Shown piece by piece: positions 34,188 through 43,317 of a stretch of DNA of 62,040 nucleotides. The notes beneath the pieces are model-generated. The model was not told the DNA's origin and ran no database searches. It saw only the letters and a list, made by a program, of their open reading frames with translations. The position numbers were made by a program, and so were the translations under genes. Source of the DNA: Planctomycetota bacterium (lineage in GTDB: Bacteria > Planctomycetota > Brocadiia > Brocadiales > Brocadiaceae); contig VGXV01000021.1 of the NCBI GenBank assembly GCA_016873165.1, positions 1 through 62,040 of the forward strand, read 5' to 3'. The first letter of the stretch is position 1. The number at the start of each line of letters is the position of its first letter.

Positions 34188-34254
34188 AGCGAGTCCTTTC
34201 AAAAGTCTCAATAACTATAGACCATTTTAAAATTTATGTCAACGAATTAAGTGT

Positions 34255-34995
34255 TTAATATTTTACCTCTTTAAGGCATAAACCTTTTGCCGGCACCACA
34301 GGACCGGCAAGTTTTCTTTTTTTTGTCATTAAAAGATTTTTTATATGGGAGACGTCCATTCTTTCGCGACCAACCTCAAGGAGTGTTCCAACAATTGTCC
34401 TTACCATTTTGTATAAAAATCCGTCTGCTTCAACAAGAAAATAAATATATTTTCCTTCTTTTCTTATCTCAAGGTTTTTAATTGTCCGTATTCTGTTTTT
34501 ATCGGCGAAAGCCTTTGTGGTGAATGAAGTAAAATCATGGGTGCCGATAAGGCATCGGGCGGCCATGATCATTTTAGACATATCGAGTGGAAAACCATAA
34601 ACATGGCAAAAATTGCGATTGAGAGACGTTCTTATCCAATCATTTAATAATGTATATTGATAAATCTTTGATTTAGCGCTGTATTGTGCATGGAAACTGT
34701 CTTCAATGTCACTAACTTCTTTTATGGTAATATCATGAGGTAAATAGGAGTTTATTGCTCGCAAAAGCTGTTTTGCAGGAATTTTCGAATGTGTTTCAAA
34801 ATTGGCAACCTGGCCAAGGGCGTGCACCCCTGCATCGGTTCTGCCCGCGCCATGTATTTTCACATCTTCCTGTAAAACTTTGCGTATTGCATCAGTAAGG
34901 GTTTCCTGAACCGTTTTGGTATTTTTTTGCCATTGCCAGCCTGAATAGTTGGTTCCTTCGTATTCGATAAGAAGGCGCACATTACGTGTGGTCAT
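34255..34995 (-). CDS. truA: tRNA pseudouridine(38-40) synthase TruA
   Basis: A 246-residue protein with the TruA pattern: VRLLIEYEGTNYSGWQWQ at the N-terminus, the catalytic Asp in GAGRTDAGVHALGQVA (about 49-64), FHAQYSAKSKIYQY (about 103-116), and GDFTSF-like GTHDFTSF (about 151-158). It converts uridines 38-40 of the tRNA anticodon stem. The gene seems to be first in a minus-strand run continuing with the tRNA-binding protein and recN. Confidence 0.95.
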   Translation of the reverse strand: MTTRNVRLLIEYEGTNYSGWQWQKNTKTVQETLTDAIRKVLQEDVKIHGAGRTDAGVHALGQVANFETHSKIPAKQLLRAINSYLPHDITIKEVSDIEDSFHAQYSAKSKIYQYTLLNDWIRTSLNRNFCHVYGFPLDMSKMIMAARCLIGTHDFTSFTTKAFADKNRIRTIKNLEIRKEGKYIYFLVEADGFLYKMVRTIVGTLLEVGRERMDVSHIKNLLMTKKRKLAGPVVPAKGLCLKEVKY

Positions 34996-35203
34996 TGAAT
35001 AGAAAATTTCTCTTATGCAAAAGTAAATGCGATAGTAATATTCCTATGTATGAAAAATTCTTTGCCAGTAAATTATATAAAGATATACTATGGAAACCTG
35101 AAAAAATATGACCGGATTTAGTATATTAAAGTAAATAGAGGGATTGAAACAGAAAAGGCATATGCAATCAATAAAAAAACCGTATTTTGGGAGAGATTAA
35201 AGA

Positions 35204-35599
35204 ATGCGAAAGATAGTAATTTCAACAAAAAAGGCGCCGGCTGCCATTGGTCCGTATTCTCAGGCTATTAAAGCAGGGAGTTTTGTATTTGTTTCCGGGC
35301 AAATTCCCATAATACCGGAAACCGGAGAGATACTACAAGGTGATGTCCGGGTACAAACAAGGCAAGTGTTAGAGAATGTGAAAAATATTTTGGCTGCGTC
35401 CGGCACATCCTTGGATAGGGTGGTAAAAACTACTATTTTTATGAAAGATTTAAATGATTATGCAGCCATAAATGATGTCTATAAAGAATTCTTTCAAAAT
35501 GAACCCCCTGCAAGAGCCGCAGTACAGGTGTCACGGCTGCCTAAAGATGTGGCTATTGAGATCGAGGTTGTTGCAATTGCTGATGAAAAAGAAATTTGA
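35204..35599 (+). CDS. ridA: RidA-family enamine/imine deaminase
   Basis: A 131-residue protein typical of RidA (YjgF/YER057c/UK114): [20 protein letters not shown] at the N-terminus, [24 protein letters not shown] (about 46-60) and the active-site arginine in [13 protein letters not shown] (about 104-116). It hydrolyses reactive 2-aminoacrylate-type intermediates released by PLP enzymes such as threonine dehydratase. AGAGATTAAAGA precedes the ATG. It stands alone; a short hairpin (35630-35649) lies after it. Confidence 0.92.
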   Translation: MRKIVISTKKAPAAIGPYSQAIKAGSFVFVSGQIPIIPETGEILQGDVRVQTRQVLENVKNILAASGTSLDRVVKTTIFMKDLNDYAAINDVYKEFFQNEPPARAAVQVSRLPKDVAIEIEVVAIADEKEI

Positions 35600-35697
35600 C
35601 TTGTGTTGCTAAAATTGATAACATCAAGACTTACGCTTGCTGGCGTAAGATGCTTCTTTACAGATATTTTGATAATTTTTAGTATACGATTCAATCC

Positions 35698-37443
35698 ATG
35701 TTGAATATTACATCGAAAACAAAGCGAAGAGATATATATCCGGAAGTAGTGAATTTATTGGATAATTCGAAAAAGTTTTTCGAGCGGATAGGCATAACAG
35801 AGATGGAGAAACGGGTAGAAGAAATGCGTTCTCAATTGGAAGAGCCTTTTTACCTCCTGGTTGCAGGAGAATATAATTCCGGTAAATCGAGTTTTATTAA
35901 TGCTTTGTGTGGTGAGCGTGTTTTGCTGGACGGCCCTACCCCTACCACGAACAGAATTACTTTACTGACATACGGAGACAAAGTAGAAGTAAAAGAGGTC
36001 GGAGACCATTTATGCCGGGCGACATACCCGATGGAAGTCTTAAAAGATGTTACCCTTGTAGATACGCCGGGAACAAATTCAATTATTTTAGAGCATTCCG
36101 CACTAACAGAAGGTTTTGTGCATAGGGCGGAACTTGTTCTTTTTGTTACTTCTGCTGATCATCCCTTTACCGAAAGCGAACGGCAGTTTTTGCAATTTTT
36201 AAAGGGAAAATGGGGAAGGAAAGTACTGTTTATACTGAATAAAATTGATTTAAAAACACCGAAAGAACTTATTGATATTATATCGTTTGTCGAGAAGAAT
36301 TGTTACCGGCTGCTGGGATTCGAACCAAAAGTGCTGGCAGTTTCTGCCAAAGAGGCATATAAAGCACGATGCGAAAATAATGAAGCGCTGCTGAAGCAGA
36401 GCGGTATTGAAGATGTTGAGGCGTTTATGTTTGAAAAACTTGACCTTGACACAAAGATAGATTTCAAACTCGTAAGTCCGTTAAAATATTTATTTAATGT
36501 ATTTACCGAACTCCAGCAACGGCTAAGTGAGAAAGTGAACAAATGTAATACCGATATTAAAAGCATCGAAAGATTTGAAACGCGCCTGAAGAACAAAAAA
36601 CAGGATATGCAGGAATATACGTTAAAATATAAAGATGAAATTAAATTGGTGTTTTCACGCTTAAAAGAAAAACTTGATAATTTTCTAAATGCATATGTTT
36701 CTGCCAAATCGGTTGTTATGTCAAAAATAGGAAGGGAAAAACTGAATGAGCGGTTTAAGAGGGAAGTGTATGGACTTTTAAATCCTCAAACGGATTTGGA
36801 CCGTATTATCGATGATGTGGTGGATTATGTTGCGCGAAATAATCGTGCGTTGTGGGACATGGCAAGGGATCATATTGAGAAAGAAGTCGGATATGACCGC
36901 ATGGCAGGTGCCATTGTAAATGGACATGTTGAGCGTCATTACGATGACCGCAAGCATGAAATTGAAGTTGCACTGAAAACTCGTTCCAAAGAGTTCAGGG
37001 AATTGGATACTGAGCGTGAAGCTGAAAGACTGAATAGCCTTGTGCAGGCTGGGTTTATCAGTTTTTTGCTTATCGAAACTTTTGCGATAGGAATTGGCGT
37101 TGGCATCACAATGATGTTTTCCTGGTTAGTGCCGCCTCCCGTAACAATAGGTATTTCCGTGGCATTGGCTTTTGTCGGGCTTGCTGTTTTTCCTCAAAAA
37201 CGTAAAACATTCAGGAATGAATTTGTAAGGCGAACAGATGCTCTCAGCGAACGTTTTGTGGAATTTATGAAGTTTGAGGTGAATAAGGCAATTGACCGTG
37301 TAATTGAGGATATCAGCAACAATATTTCATCATATCGTGATCTCCGATGGACGGAAAGGGAAGAAACGGTAAGGCAGGTTTCTGAGATAAATACATTGTT
37401 GGAAAATGTAAAGAATCTTATGCGGAAGAGCGGGCTTAGCTAA
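35698..37443 (+). CDS. Dynamin-family large GTPase with a membrane hairpin
   Basis: A 581-residue protein. The GTPase domain has G1 GEYNSGKSS (57-65), a switch threonine in TPTTNRIT (about 81-88), G3 VDTPGTNS (about 121-128) and G4 LNKIDL (about 181-186). Helical stalk regions follow (about 265-440 and 505-580). Two adjacent hydrophobic spans at about 442-500 with a PPP turn form a paddle that should insert in the membrane. The layout is that of bacterial dynamin-like proteins, which remodel or fuse membranes. No second dynamin gene is adjacent. It precedes ispF by 35 bases. Confidence 0.85.
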   Translation: MLNITSKTKRRDIYPEVVNLLDNSKKFFERIGITEMEKRVEEMRSQLEEPFYLLVAGEYNSGKSSFINALCGERVLLDGPTPTTNRITLLTYGDKVEVKEVGDHLCRATYPMEVLKDVTLVDTPGTNSIILEHSALTEGFVHRAELVLFVTSADHPFTESERQFLQFLKGKWGRKVLFILNKIDLKTPKELIDIISFVEKNCYRLLGFEPKVLAVSAKEAYKARCENNEALLKQSGIEDVEAFMFEKLDLDTKIDFKLVSPLKYLFNVFTELQQRLSEKVNKCNTDIKSIERFETRLKNKKQDMQEYTLKYKDEIKLVFSRLKEKLDNFLNAYVSAKSVVMSKIGREKLNERFKREVYGLLNPQTDLDRIIDDVVDYVARNNRALWDMARDHIEKEVGYDRMAGAIVNGHVERHYDDRKHEIEVALKTRSKEFRELDTEREAERLNSLVQAGFISFLLIETFAIGIGVGITMMFSWLVPPPVTIGISVALAFVGLAVFPQKRKTFRNEFVRRTDALSERFVEFMKFEVNKAIDRVIEDISNNISSYRDLRWTEREETVRQVSEINTLLENVKNLMRKSGLS

Positions 37444-37478
37444 GGGAAAAAGATTATAGGAATCGGGAATTATTTTGT

Positions 37479-37955
37479 ATGCTCTTTGGGATTGGATATG
37501 ACATTCATAGACTCGTTGAAAACCGAAGGCTTATTCTGGGCGGGGTTGTGTTTGATTATCATCTCGGTTTGCTTGGCCATTCAGATGCGGATGTGGTTAT
37601 TCATGCCATTTGTGATGCGTTGTTAGGGGCTGCGGCTCTTGGTGATATAGGAGAACACTTTCCAGATACGGATGTGAGATGGAAAGATGTCTCCAGTTCC
37701 GTCCTCCTTTTAAAAGTTGTCCATCTTTTACAAGAAAGCAATTTTAAAATTAATAATGTAGATGTTATTATACTTGCGCAAAAACCAAAGATCGGTGTGA
37801 GAAAACAGGAAATAAGAAAGAATATAGCGCAATTGTTGTGTTTGGATGTAAACAGAGTGAATATAAAGGCAACGACAATGGAAGGTGTAGATGCGATTGG
37901 TCGCGGTGAAGCAATTGCGGCCCAGTCAATAGCGAGTTTGCACGAAAATACTTAA
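37479..37955 (+). CDS. ispF: 2-C-methyl-D-erythritol 2,4-cyclodiphosphate synthase
   Basis: A 158-residue enzyme of the MEP isoprenoid pathway. The zinc site is built from Asp8 and His10 (GIGYDIHRL) and the His in GHSDADVVIHAICDALLGA (about 34-52). GDIGEHFPDTD follows near 57-67 and the C-terminal KATTMEGVDAIGRGEAIAA near 131-149. The usual wording of the last motif is KATTxExLGFxGRxEGIAA; the VDAI here is a mild departure. It makes the cyclodiphosphate that feeds IspG. No other isoprenoid gene is in the window. Confidence 0.94.
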   Translation: MLFGIGYDIHRLVENRRLILGGVVFDYHLGLLGHSDADVVIHAICDALLGAAALGDIGEHFPDTDVRWKDVSSSVLLLKVVHLLQESNFKINNVDVIILAQKPKIGVRKQEIRKNIAQLLCLDVNRVNIKATTMEGVDAIGRGEAIAAQSIASLHENT

Positions 37956-37979
37956 CTATAATAATAGGGTTACACTACT

Positions 37980-38507
37980 ATGGCATTTTGGAAAAGAAAG
38001 AAAAAAGAAGAAATTGGCGATACCGCTCAACTGGAAACAAAGGCAAAAGAAATAGGTGAAGATGACGGCACTTTTCCCGCCTCTGTTGCAGAAAGTTCAA
38101 TTTCAGAAGAAAGAGTACCGGAAGAACCGTTAGAACCTGAAGCGATGATAAAACCGCAGGAGGACTTAAGTAGCGGGGTAATTTTGCGTGGCAGAAAAAT
38201 TACCGGTAAATTCGGGAAGGGATTTTGGGGATTAATTTCCATCTTCGTATTGCCCCCGGTTTTAATGTTTGCATTTGGGATTCTTGTTATTGTATTTATG
38301 CTTATTTTCCCTATATTGGCGGTAATCCTTATTACATCAGTGCCGGTAGTTTTCGTTACATTGTCCGTGTTGATTATTGCATTTCCTGTAGTATTTCCTT
38401 TACTTGTGATATTTTTGCTTATTACGGGCAAAGGCCGGCTGTTAGTTGCTTCTGAGGGAAGATGGATTGGTATAGAAATGTTCGGAAAGAGCTATTCTTT
38501 GAAATAA
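37980..38507 (+). CDS. Small membrane protein of unknown function
   Basis: A 175-residue protein. It starts with a basic cluster (MAFWKRKKKEEIG), has an acidic, Glu-rich cytoplasmic region to about residue 65, then two or three long hydrophobic spans (about 80-150) very rich in Ile, Val, Phe and Pro, and ends with a short soluble tail containing GRWIGIEMFGKSYSL. I recognise no family. It begins 24 bases after ispF and may share its transcript. Confidence 0.7.
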   Translation: MAFWKRKKKEEIGDTAQLETKAKEIGEDDGTFPASVAESSISEERVPEEPLEPEAMIKPQEDLSSGVILRGRKITGKFGKGFWGLISIFVLPPVLMFAFGILVIVFMLIFPILAVILITSVPVVFVTLSVLIIAFPVVFPLLVIFLLITGKGRLLVASEGRWIGIEMFGKSYSLK

Positions 38508-38595
38508 ATATTATATGCAAGGTAATTCAATATTGGCAGGGGACTGAAGATTTTCAGCCTTATCATTTACGTTAAGGAGTTTCAAACCCGTTCAT

Positions 38596-38623
38596 GTAGT
38601 GGCAAGGCGCGCCTTGCCGCTAC
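38596..38623. repeat. 28-base GC-rich palindrome
   Basis: The sequence starts GTAGTGGCAAGGCG and continues directly into its complement, with one G-T pair. It lies between convergent genes (plus-strand membrane protein and serS). The wording (GCAAGGCGCGCCTTGC core) is that of a dispersed repeat found in many genomes; it could terminate transcription, but no T-run follows. Confidence 0.7.
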
Positions 38624-38666
38624 GCTCTTAAAAGTTGCCGAAAGCCTGATTAAAAAACATCCTGCT

Positions 38667-39986
38667 TTATGTCTGATTCTCAATAGTTTTTATCCCGCCC
38701 ATATAGGGTTGAAGAATATCAGGAATCCGGATTGATCCGTCTTCCTGCTGGTATGTCTCAAGGACTGCTATGACGGTTCTTGGCAACGCTAATCCTGAAC
38801 CATTTAACGTGTGCACAAATTGCAGTTTGCCGTCTTCATCCCGAAAACGTAAATTGATGCGCCTGGCCTGAAAGTCTTCGAAGTTGCTGCAGGAAGAAAC
38901 TTCAAGGTACTTTCCTACGCCGGGGGCCCAAACTTCAATATCACAACATTTGGCGGCAGCAAAACTCATATCCCCCGTACATAATTTTACTACCCTGTAT
39001 TCCAGTCCGAGCAATTGCAGGATTTTCTCCGCATTGGCGAGAAGTGATTCCAATTCGTCATAAGAGGTCTCAGGCCGTACGAGTTTTACTAATTCTACCT
39101 TGTTAAACTGGTGTACCCGTATTATACCCCTTGTATCTTTCCCATATGAACCGGCTTCCCTGCGAAAACACGGAGTGTAGGCAGTGTAATAAATGGGGAG
39201 GTTTTTACACGAAAGGATTTCGTCCCGGTGGATGTTGGTGACAGGCACTTCCGCAGTTGGCACAAGAAAGAGGTCTTCGGTGACCGCTTTATTTTCCGAT
39301 GCGTGCGCGGTATACATTTGTAATGTTCGATACATGTCGTCTTCAAGTTTTGGCAATTGCCCCGTGCCTGTCATGGACCTTCTGTTGACGAGAAACGGGG
39401 GAAAGATTTCTGTATACCCGTGGTCGCGGGTGTGTACGTCCAGCATAAAATTAAAGAGCGCCCGTTCGAGTTTTGCGCCGATTCCCTTTAAGAGAATAAA
39501 ACCGGAGCCGGTGATTTTAGCTGCCCGTTCAAGGTCGAGAATATCTAAAAGTCTTCCCAATTCCCAGTGCGGCAATGGAGTAAAAGGAAATGTTTTTCGT
39601 TCTCCCCATGATTTTACAACTTCGTTATCAGAGGCATCTTTGCCAACGGGTACGTCCGCTGCCGGAATGTTGGGAATCCTGAGCAACAAATCGTCAAGCC
39701 TGGATTCCATATCTCTTATTTCAGTATCAATGGATTTTATATCATCGCTTGTCTTCTTTGTTTCTTCTATTATGGCGGATGCGTCTTGGCCTTTCTTTTT
39801 TAATTCACTCACCATTCTTGATTTTTCATTCCGCTGATTTTTTAATTGTTCGCAGAGGTGAATCTTTTTCCTGCGTTGAGTGTCTATTTCTAAAATGGTA
39901 TCTATGTTTGCGGCATTTTCATGCTTATTGGAAATTGCCTGTTTTACCGCGTCCGGGTTGTTTCTTATAAAATGTATATCGAGCAT
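38667..39986 (-). CDS. serS: Seryl-tRNA synthetase
   Basis: A 439-residue class II synthetase. The N-terminal coiled-coil arm (about 25-105) binds the long variable arm of tRNA-Ser. The catalytic part carries [17 protein letters not shown] (about 235-251), motif 2 [22 protein letters not shown] (starting near 272; shown as key residues Arg-Arg-Glu and Arg) and motif 3 [13 protein letters not shown] near 395-407. It charges tRNA-Ser with serine. The start at 39986 has GAGGAG about 11 bases upstream; an earlier ATG adds 18 residues that do not fit the family. Confidence 0.95.
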   Translation of the reverse strand: MLDIHFIRNNPDAVKQAISNKHENAANIDTILEIDTQRRKKIHLCEQLKNQRNEKSRMVSELKKKGQDASAIIEETKKTSDDIKSIDTEIRDMESRLDDLLLRIPNIPAADVPVGKDASDNEVVKSWGERKTFPFTPLPHWELGRLLDILDLERAAKITGSGFILLKGIGAKLERALFNFMLDVHTRDHGYTEIFPPFLVNRRSMTGTGQLPKLEDDMYRTLQMYTAHASENKAVTEDLFLVPTAEVPVTNIHRDEILSCKNLPIYYTAYTPCFRREAGSYGKDTRGIIRVHQFNKVELVKLVRPETSYDELESLLANAEKILQLLGLEYRVVKLCTGDMSFAAAKCCDIEVWAPGVGKYLEVSSCSNFEDFQARRINLRFRDEDGKLQFVHTLNGSGLALPRTVIAVLETYQQEDGSIRIPDILQPYMGGIKTIENQT

Positions 39987-40190
39987 ATATCGTATATCTC
40001 CTCTGATTAATTGCTTAAATGACAGGTGAATTATATGCAATCACTTTGAAAAAATCTAGGAGTTTTCCGTATAAAAATATTTACAGGAAAGAAGGTTGTT
40101 GTACAGGCAAGGATGGGGGGATATAAATCACGGAAATAATAGTTGTTTGCTGAATAAAAGGGAGTTGAAATGCCAGCCCGGAGATACTTT

Positions 40191-42809
40191 TTAAAAAACA
40201 CCTTTTGCGTTCAGATAAGGGCCGTACTTTCTGTCTTCGGTAAGTATGTGGTTGATAATCCAATCTTTAAACAAATCCAGCATCTCCATATTCATCTCTA
40301 CTCCATCATTGTTGAGTTGTTGTTTTATTTTCAGCACATCTTCTATTAGCTGCTGATGTTTATTTCGATGAGATTCATAATCATTATAGTAGTGTTCTTT
40401 TAATAAATTTTCTTCCTCGGTAAAATGGTAGAGAACAAAATCAATCAAAAAGTTTATCGAGGCATCTAAAACAAGCGACTCCTTTTTTAAATCAATCGCC
40501 TCGCAAAGCTTGTTTGCCTTTGCCAGCATCTGTTTATGATGGTCATCGATTTTTTGTATATTGATGCAATACTCATGTCTCCAGTAGAAAATAGGCAGGC
40601 TGTTCAATGCGGGGTCTAACAAAAGTTTTCTTCTTTTCTTAAATGTTTCAAAAAGTTTCCATCGTATTGCCGGTATATCCAGAAGTTCATTAGCGGATAT
40701 TTTGCAAATCTCCACCGGCTCAGCTGCGCGAATCTTAAACAGGCTGGGCATTCCGAAAAGCACTCCTTCTTCACCGAAAAAATCACCGATTTCCAGGGTC
40801 TCAAATACATCTTTTCCGATATATATTTGCAATGTTCCCTCTTTGACTACATAAAGGTCGGTGCAGTTTTTATCCAGAAGAATCTCGCCTGCGGGATAGT
40901 GGTGAAAACTCATTGAACGTGTTAGCGTCACTTGCCTTAGATATGAAATTGAATAACCCAGAAGCCATGATTTTTGCAGGAATTTCCGCTTTTCCTGTAT
41001 TTTTTCAATTTTGCCGTACAGGTCGTTCTTTTTTACAAACTCAAGATATAATGAGCCGGGCAATCTTAATGCCCGCACAAAGCTTACAGCACGGTAAGTA
41101 TCTGCGAAAGGAACATTGTTCAGCACCGACATTTCACCGATCAATGCGCCGGCTGACAGTATGCTTTGGCGTCCCGTTCCTGACTGTATATGCTCAACGT
41201 TTCCGGTTAAAATTAAATAAATTTCCTTTGGGATAATTCCGCCCTTTAGCATGATAGTTTCAGGGTTAAATGTGATGACAGAGTTATTCAGCAGGATTCT
41301 TAACTGATAAAGAGGCGCTGAGGGAAAATATGATCTCAGATACTGGAAGGCATATTGCCGGACATAATCCTGATGAGTCGGAATTAATACATCAACCATT
41401 CCAAAAGGAGCGCCTGAACCGATTTCTTTCTGTTGATTGGTTAATTCTAAAGATGTGTGGGATAATATAATTTTTCCTGATGTATCCATGCGAAAATCTT
41501 CTGCTTTGCCATGAATCAAGCCGCCGCCCACATCGATTTTCTTTAAATGTACTTCCTTTAAATATTCTTTTTCCACCTGATAATAAAACTCTTTGGAAAT
41601 TCCACCGTTTGTATTGTCTTTTGAGACCATGTCTTTCAACGTGCCGAGATCGATGGTATCGGCATAATGAGCATAGGTTTTATATCCTTCTTCACATAAA
41701 GCGCGAAAGATGAATATGTTGTTTTCCACCGGATGTGGGGAAATCATCGGGTATACTTCTAACCCATCGATATTATTCCAGATATTAAATTTCAGGTCAT
41801 TAACTTCGAAATAATCGGAAAAATTTTTTTCTTCAATAGATGCCAAAGCGGAAAGTTTCTTAGCAACAGAGATGCGCACGAGTGGCGTGGCAAAATATTT
41901 GACACGGTGATCGGCCCTCATTAACGTGGTAAGACCGGCAAAATGATCGTCGTGTGCGTGGGTATGAAAAATACCTTCAATCTCGTTAATGTTGATTCCC
42001 AAAGCAATAAGGCTGTTTAATATATTCGGTTCCGCGTCAATCAGGTATATTTTCCCCTGAAACATAATAATGCTTGACATAGCAGGACGATTAATATCCC
42101 AACCGTCCCCTTGTCCCGAATGAATTACCGCAAAATATTCCCTTTCTATATCGTGAAAACCCAATGAATAAGGAGTATTGTAATTTTCGTTGTGAGGCAG
42201 ATTCAAGTCTACCGTAACGAATTCACTCTGATATTGAAATTCGAAAACGTTTAATCGCAAATGCCTGATGAATACACCATTTCGAATTTCTGTTGGTTCA
42301 TTTTTAACTATTACGGTGTCGAGGAGGTCTTCTGTTTTATGGATTTTTCCATAGGCAAATTTTAATTTTAAATTCATGAGTTCATTTGCTTCATCAAGAG
42401 GCATTCCGGCGTTAATAAGTTCTTCTTCGGATACCAACCCGTAATTGCCCCGGTAGATATACTGCATTTGTGCTTCTACCTGGTCTTCAGAGCCGATAAG
42501 TATCGGTTTTGTATTTGTATTATTGGGGTGATTGGGTAATATCATTCCTTGCCGGTATAACATCTGCATGACGGGAAATTCTGCAAGATTGGCAAATTTT
42601 CCGTGCTGTACTAATAAGTCTGACAACAAAATAGCATTTGGGCCGGATTCAAACGTAATGCCTTTTTCATTCCTGGTATGAATAAACCCCTGTTTTTTTA
42701 AATGTTTTACCGTGTCTGCCGGGCAACCACACAAAATGTAAACCCCGGCTTCGGGCACTTCTACCCAAAAAATACCGTTTGCAACCTTGACTTTTCTTAA
42801 TTTGGACAT
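40191..42809 (-). CDS. Metallo-beta-lactamase, twin cyclic-nucleotide-binding and hemerythrin fusion protein
   Basis: An 872-residue protein with four modules. Residues 1-230 are an unrecognised N-terminal region. Residues 235-490 are a metallo-beta-lactamase-fold domain with HTHAHDDH (282-289) and further His/Asp ligands (His359, His381, Asp384). Residues 495-600 and about 625-735 are two cNMP-binding domains (GALIGEMSVLNNVPFAD; GDFFGEEGVLFG). Residues 765-865 are a hemerythrin-like domain (His in WRHEY, DDHHK, FTEEEN, SHRNKH), giving a diiron O2- or redox-sensing site. The two MBL and hemerythrin metal centres suggest a flavodiiron-like or O2/NO-responsive sensor-enzyme under cyclic-nucleotide control; this is inference. 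The neighbours are serS and priA. Confidence 0.82.
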   Translation of the reverse strand: MSKLRKVKVANGIFWVEVPEAGVYILCGCPADTVKHLKKQGFIHTRNEKGITFESGPNAILLSDLLVQHGKFANLAEFPVMQMLYRQGMILPNHPNNTNTKPILIGSEDQVEAQMQYIYRGNYGLVSEEELINAGMPLDEANELMNLKLKFAYGKIHKTEDLLDTVIVKNEPTEIRNGVFIRHLRLNVFEFQYQSEFVTVDLNLPHNENYNTPYSLGFHDIEREYFAVIHSGQGDGWDINRPAMSSIIMFQGKIYLIDAEPNILNSLIALGININEIEGIFHTHAHDDHFAGLTTLMRADHRVKYFATPLVRISVAKKLSALASIEEKNFSDYFEVNDLKFNIWNNIDGLEVYPMISPHPVENNIFIFRALCEEGYKTYAHYADTIDLGTLKDMVSKDNTNGGISKEFYYQVEKEYLKEVHLKKIDVGGGLIHGKAEDFRMDTSGKIILSHTSLELTNQQKEIGSGAPFGMVDVLIPTHQDYVRQYAFQYLRSYFPSAPLYQLRILLNNSVITFNPETIMLKGGIIPKEIYLILTGNVEHIQSGTGRQSILSAGALIGEMSVLNNVPFADTYRAVSFVRALRLPGSLYLEFVKKNDLYGKIEKIQEKRKFLQKSWLLGYSISYLRQVTLTRSMSFHHYPAGEILLDKNCTDLYVVKEGTLQIYIGKDVFETLEIGDFFGEEGVLFGMPSLFKIRAAEPVEICKISANELLDIPAIRWKLFETFKKRRKLLLDPALNSLPIFYWRHEYCINIQKIDDHHKQMLAKANKLCEAIDLKKESLVLDASINFLIDFVLYHFTEEENLLKEHYYNDYESHRNKHQQLIEDVLKIKQQLNNDGVEMNMEMLDLFKDWIINHILTEDRKYGPYLNAKGVF

Positions 42810-43317
42810 GGTAAAATATTTTTATAGAATTATTGAATGAAGTCTGCCATTATTTTGAATGGTAAACCATAGAGTATTATTTTATGCTGTATTTTTAATT
42901 ATGGCAGTGTTACAAAAATTTTTAGAGTATACGAAACTGTAGTCAAACAAATCTGGTTTTCGAAATATCAAATAAGTTTTTACTTAGAAACACAATCCAT
43001 CGACTCTGCTCAGGGTGGCAGCTTTGTCATGCTGAGCGGAGTCGAAGCATTAAAAGGCTAATCGAAAACCAGATTTGTTTGACTACCATAATGAGCTAAA
43101 ACTATACCATATACGGTTATAACAAGTAAATTAATTTAAATAATTCTTATCCTTTTGAAAAAAAGCAAGATAAAACAAAACTATTTACTGTACAAAGGTT
43201 TAAAAAAGAGAGAAAAAAATATTAAATAAAAAAGATAGGGTGTGTATGCCATACTTATAGGGCATACATAGCCATACTATCCCGAAAGATAATTAACAAT
43301 TAAACGGTATTTCATTA
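42810..43317. other. Intergenic region between the fusion gene and priA
   Basis: About 500 bases that hold the 148-bp inverted-repeat element (42939-43086) and AT-rich sequence. A small dyad with GTATGCC and GGGCATAC near 43246-43268 lies about 50 bases before priA and could be an operator. No gene is supported. Confidence 0.45.
42939..43086. mobile_element. 148-bp inverted-repeat element (MITE- or REP-like)
   Basis: Perfect 25-bp terminal inverted repeats lie at 42939-42963 (GTAGTCAAACAAATCTGG...) and 43062-43086. The interior holds a second near-perfect dyad (CGACTCTGCTCAG with CTGAGCGGAGTCG). That inner sequence is a motif seen dispersed in many bacterial genomes. No coding sequence is inside. 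A target duplication was not found. A 15-base piece of its end recurs at 13106-13120. Confidence 0.75.
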
